16,491 nt of DNA. It comes from Chloroflexota bacterium. Its GTDB lineage: Bacteria > Chloroflexota > Dehalococcoidia > SAR202 > UBA6927. Of the stretch, positions 7,402-15,036 are shown piece by piece. Position 1 is the first letter of the stretch. Every line of letters begins with the position of its first letter. The notes under the pieces are model-generated. The model was not told the origin of the DNA. It did not search any database and saw only the letters and a list, made by a program, of their open reading frames with translations. The stretch covers positions 1-16,491 of the forward strand of contig PBBT01000022.1 in the NCBI GenBank assembly GCA_002717725.1, given 5' to 3'. A program made the position numbers and the translations under genes.

Positions 7402-9081
7402 ATGAATAAAAAAGAATTTGCTAAATATATTCTTTCTTCAGTACAAGCATTCGTTGAAAATTCTATAAAGTATGGTAAGGATCCCTTTGGTGATACCCCT
7501 TTATTCGCTGATGGAATCAATTTGCATTCCATGGAACCAGTTTTCTGGCTTCGAAATGGTGAAAGATGGATAATTTCTAATTTAGCAAACCAACAGAATT
7601 TTTTGCGGACGTTGGTAAATTTAACTACTATTTCATCTGATCAAAGATATAGGGATTTCGCTGAACAAACTTTCAAGTATCATTTTGGTCATATTGAGTC
7701 TCAATGCGGGTTACTAAAGTGGGGTGGACACACTTGCGTTGATTTGAGTACTGGTAATTTTGTTGGGGAAGTGCACCAAGGATATTTAGAGCATGAGTTT
7801 AAACTTACTTATCCTTTTTATGATTTGATGTGGGAAGTTGATCCATTAGCTACAGAAAAGTTTATAAAGGCGCTTTGGAATTCACATGTTTTGGATTGGT
7901 CAAATTTAGATATGAATAGGCACGGATCTTATGATCTGCCATTGGGTGATTTGTGGGATAGTGATTGGTCTAATCCTGAGCCATTTTTTGAAGGTAAAGG
8001 ACTTACTTTTATTAATATTGGAAGTGATTTGATATATGCTGCTGCACATTTGTATAAATTCACTAAAGATAAAGGAGCACTGGAATGGGGAGTCCGTTTG
8101 TGGGAACAATATGAAAAGGCAAGGGATCCCAATACTGGTTTAGGAGCTTATCAATATACTCAACCGATACAAGAATTTGATCCGGATGAATTTCTTTCGA
8201 TTTCAGATTTTTCTAGAGCTTTTCCCGATAGGGATGTACAAGGGAGAGATTTGGATGCAATAAAAACAGCTTCGATGTTTGGAGATCGTGCAAAGAATCA
8301 ATTTTCTGCAGAATTTGGTGATAGAGCACTTGAGGGAAAAATGCTTACAAGTGGGGGTTGTGAATCTATTTATGGGAATGTTGTCGTTTCACAATTAGGA
8401 ATTATTGAACAATTTGGCCCTTATAGGGATAAGATGCTTGATTCTAATATTAGTGGCCTTAAGGCGTTTGGGAAATATGCATATGATCACCAAACTAATC
8501 AGGTTTCTACGATGCTAACTGATGGAACGATTTTGACACCAGATGATATAAAGCGCCCGGGTTATTATTCTAGAGAAAGTTTGCAAAAATCTACACCCGA
8601 TCCAATATTGTTTTTATCGAATTGTGTTGGATTTCACAAATCAAATGAAGAACCATTATGGAAGGTGATTCGAATCATGGCACGAGGGTATGATTTAGGA
8701 GATTTTGGTGAGTCTATTAATGCTGAAAAACAACCTAATCTTAAAACTCAAAATGATGATCCAATATGTCTGATTGCAATATTGGAACTTCTGAAATTGG
8801 GGAACCAAAATGATTTAGAATCTTTGGCATGTGCGGTTGCTCAGAATATTATTTCAAATCGATTTCATAATGGATTTTTTGTCCCGAGTAAGAATCATTT
8901 GAATGCAAGACTTGATAGTTTGGAGGCTTTGGCTCTTACTTGTTTAGCTGGATACCTCTATGGTTTTGGTGATCAGATTGCAGAATATGCTGGAAGTGAT
9001 GGGTTTTTCCATGTGCCATTTGATGGAATTTCTAGGACTGATGATAAAGTGGCGATTTGGAATCGTATTTCCGAAGCTTGA
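7402..9081 (+). CDS. Pectate-lyase-like alpha/alpha-barrel protein
   Basis: 559-residue soluble protein without a signal peptide. Its composition and helix-Gly-helix pattern suggest an (alpha/alpha) toroid carbohydrate-active fold. Stretches such as ISNLANQQNFLRTLV, LLKWGGHTCVDL, YPFYDLMWEVDPLATEKFI and HVLDWSNLDMNRHGSYDLP resemble, from memory, proteins annotated as pectate lyase in Planctomycetes and other environmental bacteria. I did not verify this by search. Many His, Asp, Trp and Tyr residues in these blocks suit a sugar-binding cleft. Cleavage or epimerisation of a uronate-type saccharide is a reasonable guess, but a glycosidase or epimerase role is also possible. The start is 1 nt after the transketolase-like stop, with no clear separate ribosome binding site, so translation is probably coupled. 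It converges on the sulfatase gene with a 19-bp gap. Confidence 0.6.
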   Translation: MNKKEFAKYILSSVQAFVENSIKYGKDPFGDTPLFADGINLHSMEPVFWLRNGERWIISNLANQQNFLRTLVNLTTISSDQRYRDFAEQTFKYHFGHIESQCGLLKWGGHTCVDLSTGNFVGEVHQGYLEHEFKLTYPFYDLMWEVDPLATEKFIKALWNSHVLDWSNLDMNRHGSYDLPLGDLWDSDWSNPEPFFEGKGLTFINIGSDLIYAAAHLYKFTKDKGALEWGVRLWEQYEKARDPNTGLGAYQYTQPIQEFDPDEFLSISDFSRAFPDRDVQGRDLDAIKTASMFGDRAKNQFSAEFGDRALEGKMLTSGGCESIYGNVVVSQLGIIEQFGPYRDKMLDSNISGLKAFGKYAYDHQTNQVSTMLTDGTILTPDDIKRPGYYSRESLQKSTPDPILFLSNCVGFHKSNEEPLWKVIRIMARGYDLGDFGESINAEKQPNLKTQNDDPICLIAILELLKLGNQNDLESLACAVAQNIISNRFHNGFFVPSKNHLNARLDSLEALALTCLAGYLYGFGDQIAEYAGSDGFFHVPFDGISRTDDKVAIWNRISEA

Positions 9082-9100
9082 TTAAATTTTCTTATTGGTT

Positions 9101-10528
9101 TTAACCGTATTCGTCTATGTCGTATTCTGCCCACATTACTGGGGTGTTTGGGTCAAATGTGGTTAAGGGTACTGGATTTTCAACTTTTCCTGGCGAGCGT
9201 CTTTTTGAACCTTGAACTTGCTTAGCTTCATCGCCTAATTCTTTTCTGCAATTTTCTAAATAGGAACTTAATTCTTTCACTATTTCAGGGTTTTCGCTTG
9301 CGACATTGTGATCTTCATGAGGATCTTTTGACAAGTCATAAAGTTCTAAAACCTTTTTTGATTTAAGAACTGCTCTCGTTCCAAAACCTCCGGTACCGCC
9401 TGTGCGATTTTTTGTACGTTCCGATCTTACGACGTGTAGTTTCCATTGTTCGGATCTAACTGCACAAAGAGTATTTTGTAGATAGTAAAAGAAAGGTTTA
9501 TGGTGAAAATCATTTTCAGGTTGGAATAAAATAGATTCAATATTTTCGCCATCTATAATATTGTTTTCTTGTAAAGAGTTTTCTGTAATCGAGGCTAAAG
9601 TCGGTAGTAAATCCATTGAAGTGGCAACTGCATTTGAAATGGTTGCAGGCTTAATTTTTTCAGGCCATCTAATAATTAAAGGGAGCCTCATACCACCTTC
9701 CCAAGTGGTTCCTTTTGTACCACGTAGGGGATCATTACTTCCACCCAGATTTGCATTTGATCCGTTATCAGATGTAAAAATTACAATTGTATTTTGATCT
9801 ATTCCTAAATTGCGTAATTCATGTAATATCACACCAACAGACCAATCGATTGCTTCAACAGCAGCCCCATATCTGCCATTCTTAGCGGTTTTAGTAAAAC
9901 GTCTGGATACTAGTATTGGTCGATGAACGTGCATATGGGCGAAATACAAGAAAAAGGAATTATTTTGGTTTTCTCTCAGGAATTTCACTGCATCTTCAGT
10001 GTAACGTTCTGTAATACCTTCTTGAGCTGGTTGCTCTTGTATTACATCGTTATCTCTCATTAATGGAAGTGGAGGAAAATTTTTCCGTTGAGGGTCAGAG
10101 TTAGGGTTTGGGATCATTTTCCCCATGTCGTTGCTGTATGGAATGCCAAAATATTCATCAAATCCATGTTTGCTAGGAAGAAATTCTTGCTGGTCCCCAA
10201 GATGCCATTTCCCAATTAATTTTGTACGGTATCCGTCTTTTTTTAGCATTGAAGAGATTGTTTCTTCTTTGGGATTTAGCCCAATTTCGGAAACTGGACG
10301 TAGGACATTTGGGATACCTACTCGCTGAGGGTAAGATCCAGTAAGCATTGCTGCTCGAGATGGTGAACAAACGGGAGATGCCATATAAAAATCGGTTAGC
10401 TTAAGCCCTTCAGCCGCCAGTTGGTCAATATATGGAGTTAGGTTGACTTTTGATCCATAGCACGCGATATCTCCATATCCGAGATCATCACAATTAATTA
10501 AGATAATATTTGGTTTTGAATTTGCCAT
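9101..10528 (-). CDS. Type I (formylglycine-dependent) sulfatase
   Basis: 475-residue sulfatase of the alkaline-phosphatase-like fold that removes sulfate esters. The maturation signature CSPSRAAMLTG starts at C54, the Cys oxidised to formylglycine by a separate enzyme not present here. Metal and active-site residues are in place: D14-D15 (INCDDLGYGD), R58, K107 and H109 (GKWHLG), H198/H200/H202 (FAHMHVHRP), D254-N255 (FTSDNGSN) and K272 (GTKGTTWEGG). There is no signal peptide: the protein starts directly with the first beta strand, so desulfation is predicted inside the cell, unlike most secreted polysaccharide sulfatases. An AAAGGA ribosome binding site lies before the ATG. It starts 11 nt after the MFS transporter stop and is surely cotranscribed with it. 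The substrate is unknown; sulfated sugars or choline-sulfate-like small molecules fit. Confidence 0.93.
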   Translation of the reverse strand: MANSKPNIILINCDDLGYGDIACYGSKVNLTPYIDQLAAEGLKLTDFYMASPVCSPSRAAMLTGSYPQRVGIPNVLRPVSEIGLNPKEETISSMLKKDGYRTKLIGKWHLGDQQEFLPSKHGFDEYFGIPYSNDMGKMIPNPNSDPQRKNFPPLPLMRDNDVIQEQPAQEGITERYTEDAVKFLRENQNNSFFLYFAHMHVHRPILVSRRFTKTAKNGRYGAAVEAIDWSVGVILHELRNLGIDQNTIVIFTSDNGSNANLGGSNDPLRGTKGTTWEGGMRLPLIIRWPEKIKPATISNAVATSMDLLPTLASITENSLQENNIIDGENIESILFQPENDFHHKPFFYYLQNTLCAVRSEQWKLHVVRSERTKNRTGGTGGFGTRAVLKSKKVLELYDLSKDPHEDHNVASENPEIVKELSSYLENCRKELGDEAKQVQGSKRRSPGKVENPVPLTTFDPNTPVMWAEYDIDEYG

Positions 10529-10539
10529 TAATTTGTCCT

Positions 10540-11778
10540 TTAGTGATGATGTGTGGCTTCATGATGAGGATTTTTTAGAGGTACAAAATATAATAATATC
10601 GCTCCAATTATCATTAAGAAAGCTACATAGTAGAAGACGTAATTCATAGAAAAAGAATCGTACAGAAATCCAGCAATTAAAGGAGATATGGCACTTAGTA
10701 TGAATCTTGAAAAAGATAATGTTCCTAGTGTAGTTGTCGCAACTCCTTCACCAACAATATCTAAGGCTGAAGCTGTGAGTATTGGTTGGTCACTATAAAA
10801 AAATGTTCCTAGTAGCGCAATTAGGAGTATTAGAGTAATGCCCTCTCCAAAAAATGACATCAGAATTACTATAATTGATAGAAAAATCATTCCTGGTACC
10901 AAGATTCTTTTTCGACCAATTTTGTCAGATAAATAACCCATAATTGGAGTCGAAATTATTCCAATTGCGACCAGTAATCCAAAGTGGGCTCCTCTAGCTA
11001 GATCAGACATTTCTAAATCAGATGAAAAATATGATGGTAAGAAAGTCATTAATGCAATAAAAGCCATTCCTCGGATGCCTCCGATGAATGTTATTGCCCA
11101 TAATGCAGGGTTCTTAAGAGCCTTTCGTGTTTGTTCTTTTTGACTTATCTTGTCTCCAGAATCTTTGTGCTCATTAGTTTTACCTATATTTCTAAATGCC
11201 CAAAATACAAGGAATGCTATGAATATTGGTACTACGGCATAGATGGATAGAATTTCTCTCCATGCAAGATATCCCAACAAAAATCCTGTAACTACTGGAC
11301 TAATTGCATCCCCTATATTTCCACCGATTCCATGAAACGAAAGTGCCGTGCCACGTCGATGTGAAAAATGGTGTGATAAAGATGCCATTGCTGGCAAATG
11401 CCATAATGATGCGGCAATGGCAATTATTGCTACTCCAACAAGCAACAATGGGAACACTGGTGCCTGTCCTATGATTAACCATCCGATACCAAAGAATCCC
11501 ATACATAAGGCCAAGATTAATCCCCAATGTTTTTTAAGGGAATCGGCGATTATTCCTCCAGGAAGAGTAATTATTCCAGAGGCTATTTCTCTGGTAGTAG
11601 TTATGGCGCCAACTCCAACTTTACTTAGCCCAAAAGCTTGTTCTACCTCCGGTAGTAATACGAAAAAACTTTGGGTAAACCAATGGAAAACACCATGACC
11701 ACTAGTTAAGCCAGCGATGATAAAATTTTTTTGGCCTCGGATTCCAGTTTCATGATTTTTGTCGTGATGATGTGTCAT
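10540..11778 (-). CDS. MFS transporter with His-rich termini
   Basis: 412 residues with about twelve hydrophobic segments, the usual size of a major facilitator carrier in the inner membrane. A clear motif A (GYLSDKIGRKR, 281-291) lies between helices 8 and 9, and a degenerate copy (GGIIADSLKKHWG, 74-86) between helices 2 and 3. A charged loop (about 197-222) joins the two halves. The block HHFSHRRGTALSFHGIGGNI (136-155) recalls fosmidomycin-resistance-like and organic-anion-type MFS proteins, but the substrate is open. Both termini are rich in His (MTHHHDKNHE and HHEATHHH), which is unusual. The sulfatase follows after 11 nt, so the likely cargo is the sulfatase substrate or product. The ribosome binding site is weak (AAAGAA). 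The gene is first in its operon, divergent from the small membrane protein genes. Confidence 0.88.
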   Translation of the reverse strand: MTHHHDKNHETGIRGQKNFIIAGLTSGHGVFHWFTQSFFVLLPEVEQAFGLSKVGVGAITTTREIASGIITLPGGIIADSLKKHWGLILALCMGFFGIGWLIIGQAPVFPLLLVGVAIIAIAASLWHLPAMASLSHHFSHRRGTALSFHGIGGNIGDAISPVVTGFLLGYLAWREILSIYAVVPIFIAFLVFWAFRNIGKTNEHKDSGDKISQKEQTRKALKNPALWAITFIGGIRGMAFIALMTFLPSYFSSDLEMSDLARGAHFGLLVAIGIISTPIMGYLSDKIGRKRILVPGMIFLSIIVILMSFFGEGITLILLIALLGTFFYSDQPILTASALDIVGEGVATTTLGTLSFSRFILSAISPLIAGFLYDSFSMNYVFYYVAFLMIIGAILLYFVPLKNPHHEATHHH

Positions 11779-11813
11779 ATGTTGTGTTTCTTTGGATTTT
11801 TGAAAATTTTACT

Positions 11814-11862
11814 AATTGTACCGAATTAATTGTATATTTGCGAAGAATTTTTATGTTCGGTA
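11814..11862 (-). promoter_or_regulatory. Leftward promoter region with inverted repeat
   Basis: Upstream of the MFS-sulfatase operon the - strand has two TACAAT hexamers (complements at 11815-11820 and 11829-11834), each a good -10. The nearer one is preceded at 18 bp by TTCGCA as a weak -35. TACCGAA (11819-11825) and TTCGGTA (11856-11862) are perfect inverted 7-mers flanking this promoter and could be regulator half-sites. Confidence 0.35.
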
Positions 11863-11886
11863 GAAACGTTGGTAAGCATTCCAATT

Positions 11887-11922
11887 TTGACAAAATTTTA
11901 GTAACTATTACCATATGCATAT
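11887..11922 (+). promoter_or_regulatory. Rightward promoter for the small-protein/redox operon
   Basis: A perfect -35 hexamer TTGACA (11887-11892) is followed after 16 bp by TACCAT (11909-11914, four of six -10 bases). The 10-bp perfect palindrome ATATGCATAT (11913-11922) overlaps the -10 and expected start site and may be an operator. The first start codon is at 11953, with GGGAGA as ribosome binding site. Confidence 0.5.
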
Positions 11923-11952
11923 TGGAAGTCAATTTTACTAGGGAGAAGTTCC

Positions 11953-12186
11953 ATGATGAAGCAATGGGTAGGCAACTTTAGTACTAAACAAATAATAAGT
12001 TTAATTATTGGTTTGGTTTTGGCGATATATGTCGTTTGGTATGTTGTAGAAGCGTTAGAAGGTTTTGATCCAGATTATAGACCTTCAGGAAGAACTGCAA
12101 GTGATAATAATGCAAATCAAGGTGCAAAAGGCAATGATTTTTTTGATCCCTCTAAGAAGCCTGAAGAACCAGCTACTACCAAATAG
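11953..12186 (+). CDS. Small single-span membrane protein, paralog 1
   Basis: 77 residues; the second codon is also ATG and either could be used, with GGGAGA (11941-11946) nearer the ideal spacing for the first. A short amphipathic start precedes one membrane helix (about 15-34, IISLIIGLVLAIYVVWYVVE). Then come the conserved ALEGFDPDYRP, a variable polar linker, and a C-terminal box FFDPSKKPEEP. The next gene is a clear paralog with the same helix-box-linker-box plan. The function is unknown. The short, charged, Pro-rich tail and the conserved FDPSK motif suggest a docking peptide on a membrane anchor. It is first in the run that leads to the flavodoxin-like and GMC genes. Confidence 0.8.
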   Translation: MMKQWVGNFSTKQIISLIIGLVLAIYVVWYVVEALEGFDPDYRPSGRTASDNNANQGAKGNDFFDPSKKPEEPATTK

Positions 12187-12202
12187 ATTTGGGGAGTTTT
12201 AA

Positions 12203-12421
12203 ATGATTAATTTTGGATTTTTCCAGTTGAGTAAGAAACAAGTGATTGCTAGTGTTGTTGCAGTTTTGGTTGCTATATACATAGTTTGGTATGTAGTAAA
12301 AGCTCTTGAAGGATTAAATCCAAATTACAAACCTTTTAAAATATCTGATAGCAATCGTGGTGCGACAGGAGTGGAAGCGTTTGATCCCTCTAAAACACCT
12401 GAAGCAGTTCCTTCGAAGTAA
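12203..12421 (+). CDS. Small single-span membrane protein, paralog 2
   Basis: 72 residues, diverged tandem duplicate of the preceding gene. The shared core is the membrane helix followed by an ALEG box (VAIYIVWYVVKALEGLNPNY against LAIYVVWYVVEALEGFDPDY), a variable linker, and FDPSKTPE near the C-terminus. The N-termini also match loosely (S/T-K-K/Q-Q-I/V-I). A strong GGGGAG ribosome binding site (12191-12196) lies six bases before the ATG, and only 16 nt separate the two genes. At DNA level only short identities remain, such as TTTGATCCCTCTAA at 12142-12155 and 12380-12393, so the duplication is old and protein sequence has been maintained by selection. The function is unknown. The pair may form a heterodimer in the membrane. 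Confidence 0.8.
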   Translation: MINFGFFQLSKKQVIASVVAVLVAIYIVWYVVKALEGLNPNYKPFKISDSNRGATGVEAFDPSKTPEAVPSK

Positions 12422-12497
12422 TAATAATTGGTCTGTATATCTTTAAAAAATTGGTAGTTTTCAATATCAAACTTATTGAGAATGTAGGCAGGAAATT

Positions 12498-12725
12498 TTG
12501 GCTAAACAAACTAAAAGTTTATCAACATTGGCATTAACATCTGCAATTGTTCTTGGAATAATTACAGTATTGTTTGTAACATGCGGAGTTCATGCATCTA
12601 TTCAAGTAGAAGGGCAAGAGGAAAAACTATTGATAGTTGTATGGGCATTTATTCCTGCTATTGCGTTCAGTATTTATCCATTTAGAATTTTATCTAAATG
12701 GATTAAAGAGCGTAAAAAACAATGA
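12498..12725 (+). CDS. Small two-span membrane protein, TTG start
   Basis: 75 residues beginning at TTG 12498-12500, with AGGAAA just upstream as ribosome binding site; no better ATG exists in frame near the start. Two membrane helices are predicted (about 11-32 and 44-63), with a short charged loop between them (EGQEEK) and a basic tail (KWIKERKKQ), so both ends are probably cytoplasmic. The stop codon TGA overlaps the ATG of the flavodoxin-like gene (ATGA, 12722-12725), a sign of translational coupling. It may anchor or assist that redox protein at the membrane. No family is recognised. Confidence 0.65.
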   Translation: MAKQTKSLSTLALTSAIVLGIITVLFVTCGVHASIQVEGQEEKLLIVVWAFIPAIAFSIYPFRILSKWIKERKKQ

Positions 12726-13222
12726 TTAAATCGACAGATTTTTTAATCCTATATACCACCAAAAATGGGCGTACGGGTAAAATGGTTGATCCAATCATGC
12801 AGGGGCTAATTAGTGGGAGGGTGACTGTGGATTCTTTTTCTGTTGAAGAAATCAAATGGGATCAGATGTTAACTGCGAAAGGAATAATTGTTGGGACTCC
12901 AGTAAGGTTCGGGGATGTTGATTGGAAAATTAAACGGTTTTTCGATATTCGGCCTGAAGTGCTAAGTGTTTCTTCACCACTGGCCGGAAAAATTGGTGGT
13001 GCTTTCACAGGTGGTGATATACCTGGAAGTGGGGCTGAATTGACCTTGCTTAGTATGCTTCACATTCTTTTGAATCACGGAATGATAATTCAAGGAAATT
13101 CTGAATCGGCTCACTATGGGCCTATTTCATTGAAAGATACCTCAGATGAAGACATGATGAGTGTTTGTAATATTTGGGGTTTACATTGGGCAAATTTGTA
13201 CCACAACTTGTTTTCATCATAG
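12722..13222 (+). CDS. WrbA-like flavodoxin-fold protein
   Basis: 166 residues, shorter than classical WrbA quinone reductase (about 198), with a flavodoxin fold expected to bind FMN. The phosphate-binding loop is LYTTKNGRTGK (10-20). The GTPVRFGDVDWKIKRFFD block (58-75) and the second isoalloxazine-side loop GGDIPGSGAELT (97-108) follow, with HGM (119-121) and HYGP (131-134), the last matching the WrbA HYG active-site feature. It probably reduces quinones or another acceptor with NAD(P)H, or passes electrons to a partner. It overlaps the upstream membrane protein gene by 4 nt and precedes the GMC oxidoreductase gene by 51 nt, which suggests a small redox module. Shortening relative to WrbA mostly affects the loops between the core elements. 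Confidence 0.8.
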   Translation: MIKSTDFLILYTTKNGRTGKMVDPIMQGLISGRVTVDSFSVEEIKWDQMLTAKGIIVGTPVRFGDVDWKIKRFFDIRPEVLSVSSPLAGKIGGAFTGGDIPGSGAELTLLSMLHILLNHGMIIQGNSESAHYGPISLKDTSDEDMMSVCNIWGLHWANLYHNLFSS

Positions 13223-13273
13223 TGATTTGATGGCAGGTAACAAATTCCAAAGCTTACTATTTGGGGCAATTTA

Positions 13274-14818
13274 ATGCGGTATGACACAATAATTATTGGT
13301 GCAGGATCTGCTGGAGCGATCTTAGCTACGAGACTAACAGAGGATCCAGAACATTCGGTTTTGCTTTTAGAAGCAGGCAGAGATTACCCAGATTTTGATT
13401 GCCAACCTGAGGAAGTTAAATATAGATATAATTACAATAGTATTTTTACAAGTGAACATAATTGGAAATATACTGCTCGTGGAACTGATGAGGCTCAAAT
13501 AGACGTGCCGCGTGGAAAAATCACTGGTGGTTCTAGCTCAATCAATGCTACGGTTTTTTTACGAGGAATCCCTCAAGATTTTGATGGTTGGGTAGAACTA
13601 GGAAATGATGAATGGGGTTTTCAAAAACTTTTGCCATATATGAATAAGCTGGAAACCGATCTTACATATAAAGACGATCCAGGCGACTTTCATGGAGCAG
13701 ATGGCCCGATTTTATGTCGGCGGTTTACAGAAGATGAGATGCTTGAAGGTTCTAAAGCAATGGTTCAAGCGTGTATGGATGCAGGGCATCCATACTGTGA
13801 AGATGCAAATTCTCCTGATACTACGGGAGTTGGACCTATGCCGATGAATAATCCAGATGGCGTAAGGTGGTCTACAGCTTATGGGTATTTGTCTATGTCA
13901 CGAAACCGTATGAATTTAACCATAAGAGATGGAATCTCTGCAAAGAGGATAATTTTCGATACTTCTGGTAATACTCCTATTGCGACGGGAGTGGAAGTAG
14001 AATCTGATGGAGAAACATTCGTTGTGGAAGGTAAAGAGATTATTTTATCTGCTGGAGCGATAGGTTCTCCTCAACTCTTAATGTTATCTGGTATTGGACC
14101 AAAAGATCATCTTGATGAGTTTGGAATCAATTGTATTTTAGATTCTCCAGGAGTGGGACAAAACCTGAGTGATCATCCATTAACCCCAATCAAATGGGCA
14201 ACTAAACCTGAATCCGAAACAGATCCAAATTTTCCCTGGGGACAAGTGATGTTGAGATATACTGCTGATGGGTCTGAATTAGAAAACGATATGATCGTTT
14301 ATATGTATTCTAAAATCACTACTGCCATAGGAGAACCCAACGGGATAGGAATGGGACTTGGATTAAATCTAGCATTATCTAAAGGTGAGGTAAAACTAAA
14401 TTCAACCAATCACACAGAACCACCCTATCTGGATTTTAATATGCTAGATGAAGAAGAAGACATGAGACGATGTCGAGATGGAATCAGGATGCTGGTGAAC
14501 TTAGAAAATAATCCATCGATGAAAAAAATCATCGTCAGAAGAATACAGCCTAGCGATTCCGATTTAGAGTCAGACGAAACCTTGGATTTATGGATTAGAA
14601 AAAATGTTGGAACAGGTCATCATGTGTCTTGCACTGCAAAAATGGGACCTAAATCAGACCCTATGGCTGTAGTAGATCAATACGGTCAAGTTCATGGGAT
14701 AAGTGGATTAAGAGTGGTAGACGCATCAATAATGCCAGAATGCGTTAGAGCCAACATAAACGTAACAACTATGACAATTAGTGAACGAATATCTGACTTT
14801 ATAAAAAATGACATATAA
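13274..14818 (+). CDS. GMC-family FAD oxidoreductase
   Basis: 514-residue glucose-methanol-choline type flavoprotein that oxidises alcohols to aldehydes or acids, soluble with no signal peptide. The N-terminal dinucleotide fold (IIIGAGSAGAILATRL, then LLLEAG) binds FAD. GMC signature 1 is GKITGGSSSINATVFLRG (about 81-98), signature 2 is GAIGSPQLLMLSGIG (about 260-275). The C-terminal catalytic His is H450 in GTGHHVSCTAKMG, where the usual Gly before Thr is Cys (C453), and the second catalytic position is N494/N496 in RANINVTTM. Closest family feel is choline dehydrogenase-like or environmental alcohol dehydrogenases; the substrate cannot be assigned. A GGGG element before the ATG serves as ribosome binding site. 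It is last in the rightward run, and no terminator was seen directly after it. Confidence 0.93.
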   Translation: MRYDTIIIGAGSAGAILATRLTEDPEHSVLLLEAGRDYPDFDCQPEEVKYRYNYNSIFTSEHNWKYTARGTDEAQIDVPRGKITGGSSSINATVFLRGIPQDFDGWVELGNDEWGFQKLLPYMNKLETDLTYKDDPGDFHGADGPILCRRFTEDEMLEGSKAMVQACMDAGHPYCEDANSPDTTGVGPMPMNNPDGVRWSTAYGYLSMSRNRMNLTIRDGISAKRIIFDTSGNTPIATGVEVESDGETFVVEGKEIILSAGAIGSPQLLMLSGIGPKDHLDEFGINCILDSPGVGQNLSDHPLTPIKWATKPESETDPNFPWGQVMLRYTADGSELENDMIVYMYSKITTAIGEPNGIGMGLGLNLALSKGEVKLNSTNHTEPPYLDFNMLDEEEDMRRCRDGIRMLVNLENNPSMKKIIVRRIQPSDSDLESDETLDLWIRKNVGTGHHVSCTAKMGPKSDPMAVVDQYGQVHGISGLRVVDASIMPECVRANINVTTMTISERISDFIKNDI

Positions 14819-14862
14819 TCCATTTAATCATCTTTCATTGCTACTAGTGGTTTGAATGCGAA

Positions 14863-15036
14863 TTAAAAAAACTTAATGAAAATTCCAACAAGCATTATTG
14901 AAGTCCCCAAAACAAATCCTAAAATAGCAATCAACAAAAAGACCCTCCCCGGCCAATTTAATAACATTTTAAGAAAACCAGCTATCACAGTTTTACAACT
15001 CACCAACCAATTAGAAAACCATCCTGAAAATGACAT
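14863..15036 (-). CDS. 57-aa membrane micro-ORF, leftward
   Basis: Starts ATG 15036 and ends TAA 14863-14865. The first third is amphipathic with several Trp and a Cys (MSFSGWFSNWLVSCKTVIAG). The second half is one membrane helix (about 32-54), and the C-terminus is IKFF. It overlaps the end of the upstream 26-codon ORF by 26 bp in another frame, so it could be translated by coupling; its own ribosome binding site is poor. An in-frame stop two codons before the ATG fixes this start. A + strand ORF of similar length runs antisense here but lacks a ribosome binding site and a sensible composition. No family is recognised. Confidence 0.5.
   Translation of the reverse strand: MSFSGWFSNWLVSCKTVIAGFLKMLLNWPGRVFLLIAILGFVLGTSIMLVGIFIKFF

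Noticed and set aside
7317..7532. 71-aa ORF on the - strand across the transketolase-like/lyase-like junction
   Set aside because: Antisense to two coupled genes, with no family features; explained as a shadow frame.
7906..8132. Two overlapping 67-aa ORFs on the - strand inside the lyase-like gene
   Set aside because: Two frames open at once antisense to a real gene; both are shadows.
9561..10370. Three ORFs (two +, one -) within the sulfatase gene
   Set aside because: The sulfatase frame carries all catalytic motifs; these are alternate frames without ribosome binding sites.
11300..11698. 75-aa (-) and 116-aa (+) ORFs inside the MFS gene
   Set aside because: The + ORF is antisense to conserved membrane helices, and its His, Cys and Pro content is that of a reversed MFS gene; the - ORF is merely another frame.
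11750..11981. ORFs of 60 aa (-) and 69 aa (+) across the divergent promoter gap
   Set aside because: They overlap the promoter elements and the starts of both flanking genes, lack ribosome binding sites, and run out of frame with the real genes.
12142..12393. 14-bp direct repeat TTTGATCCCTCTAA (12142-12155 and 12380-12393)
   Set aside because: Considered as an attachment-site or insertion footprint, but it lies at the same place in two paralogous genes and encodes their conserved FDPSK box, so it is explained by gene duplication.
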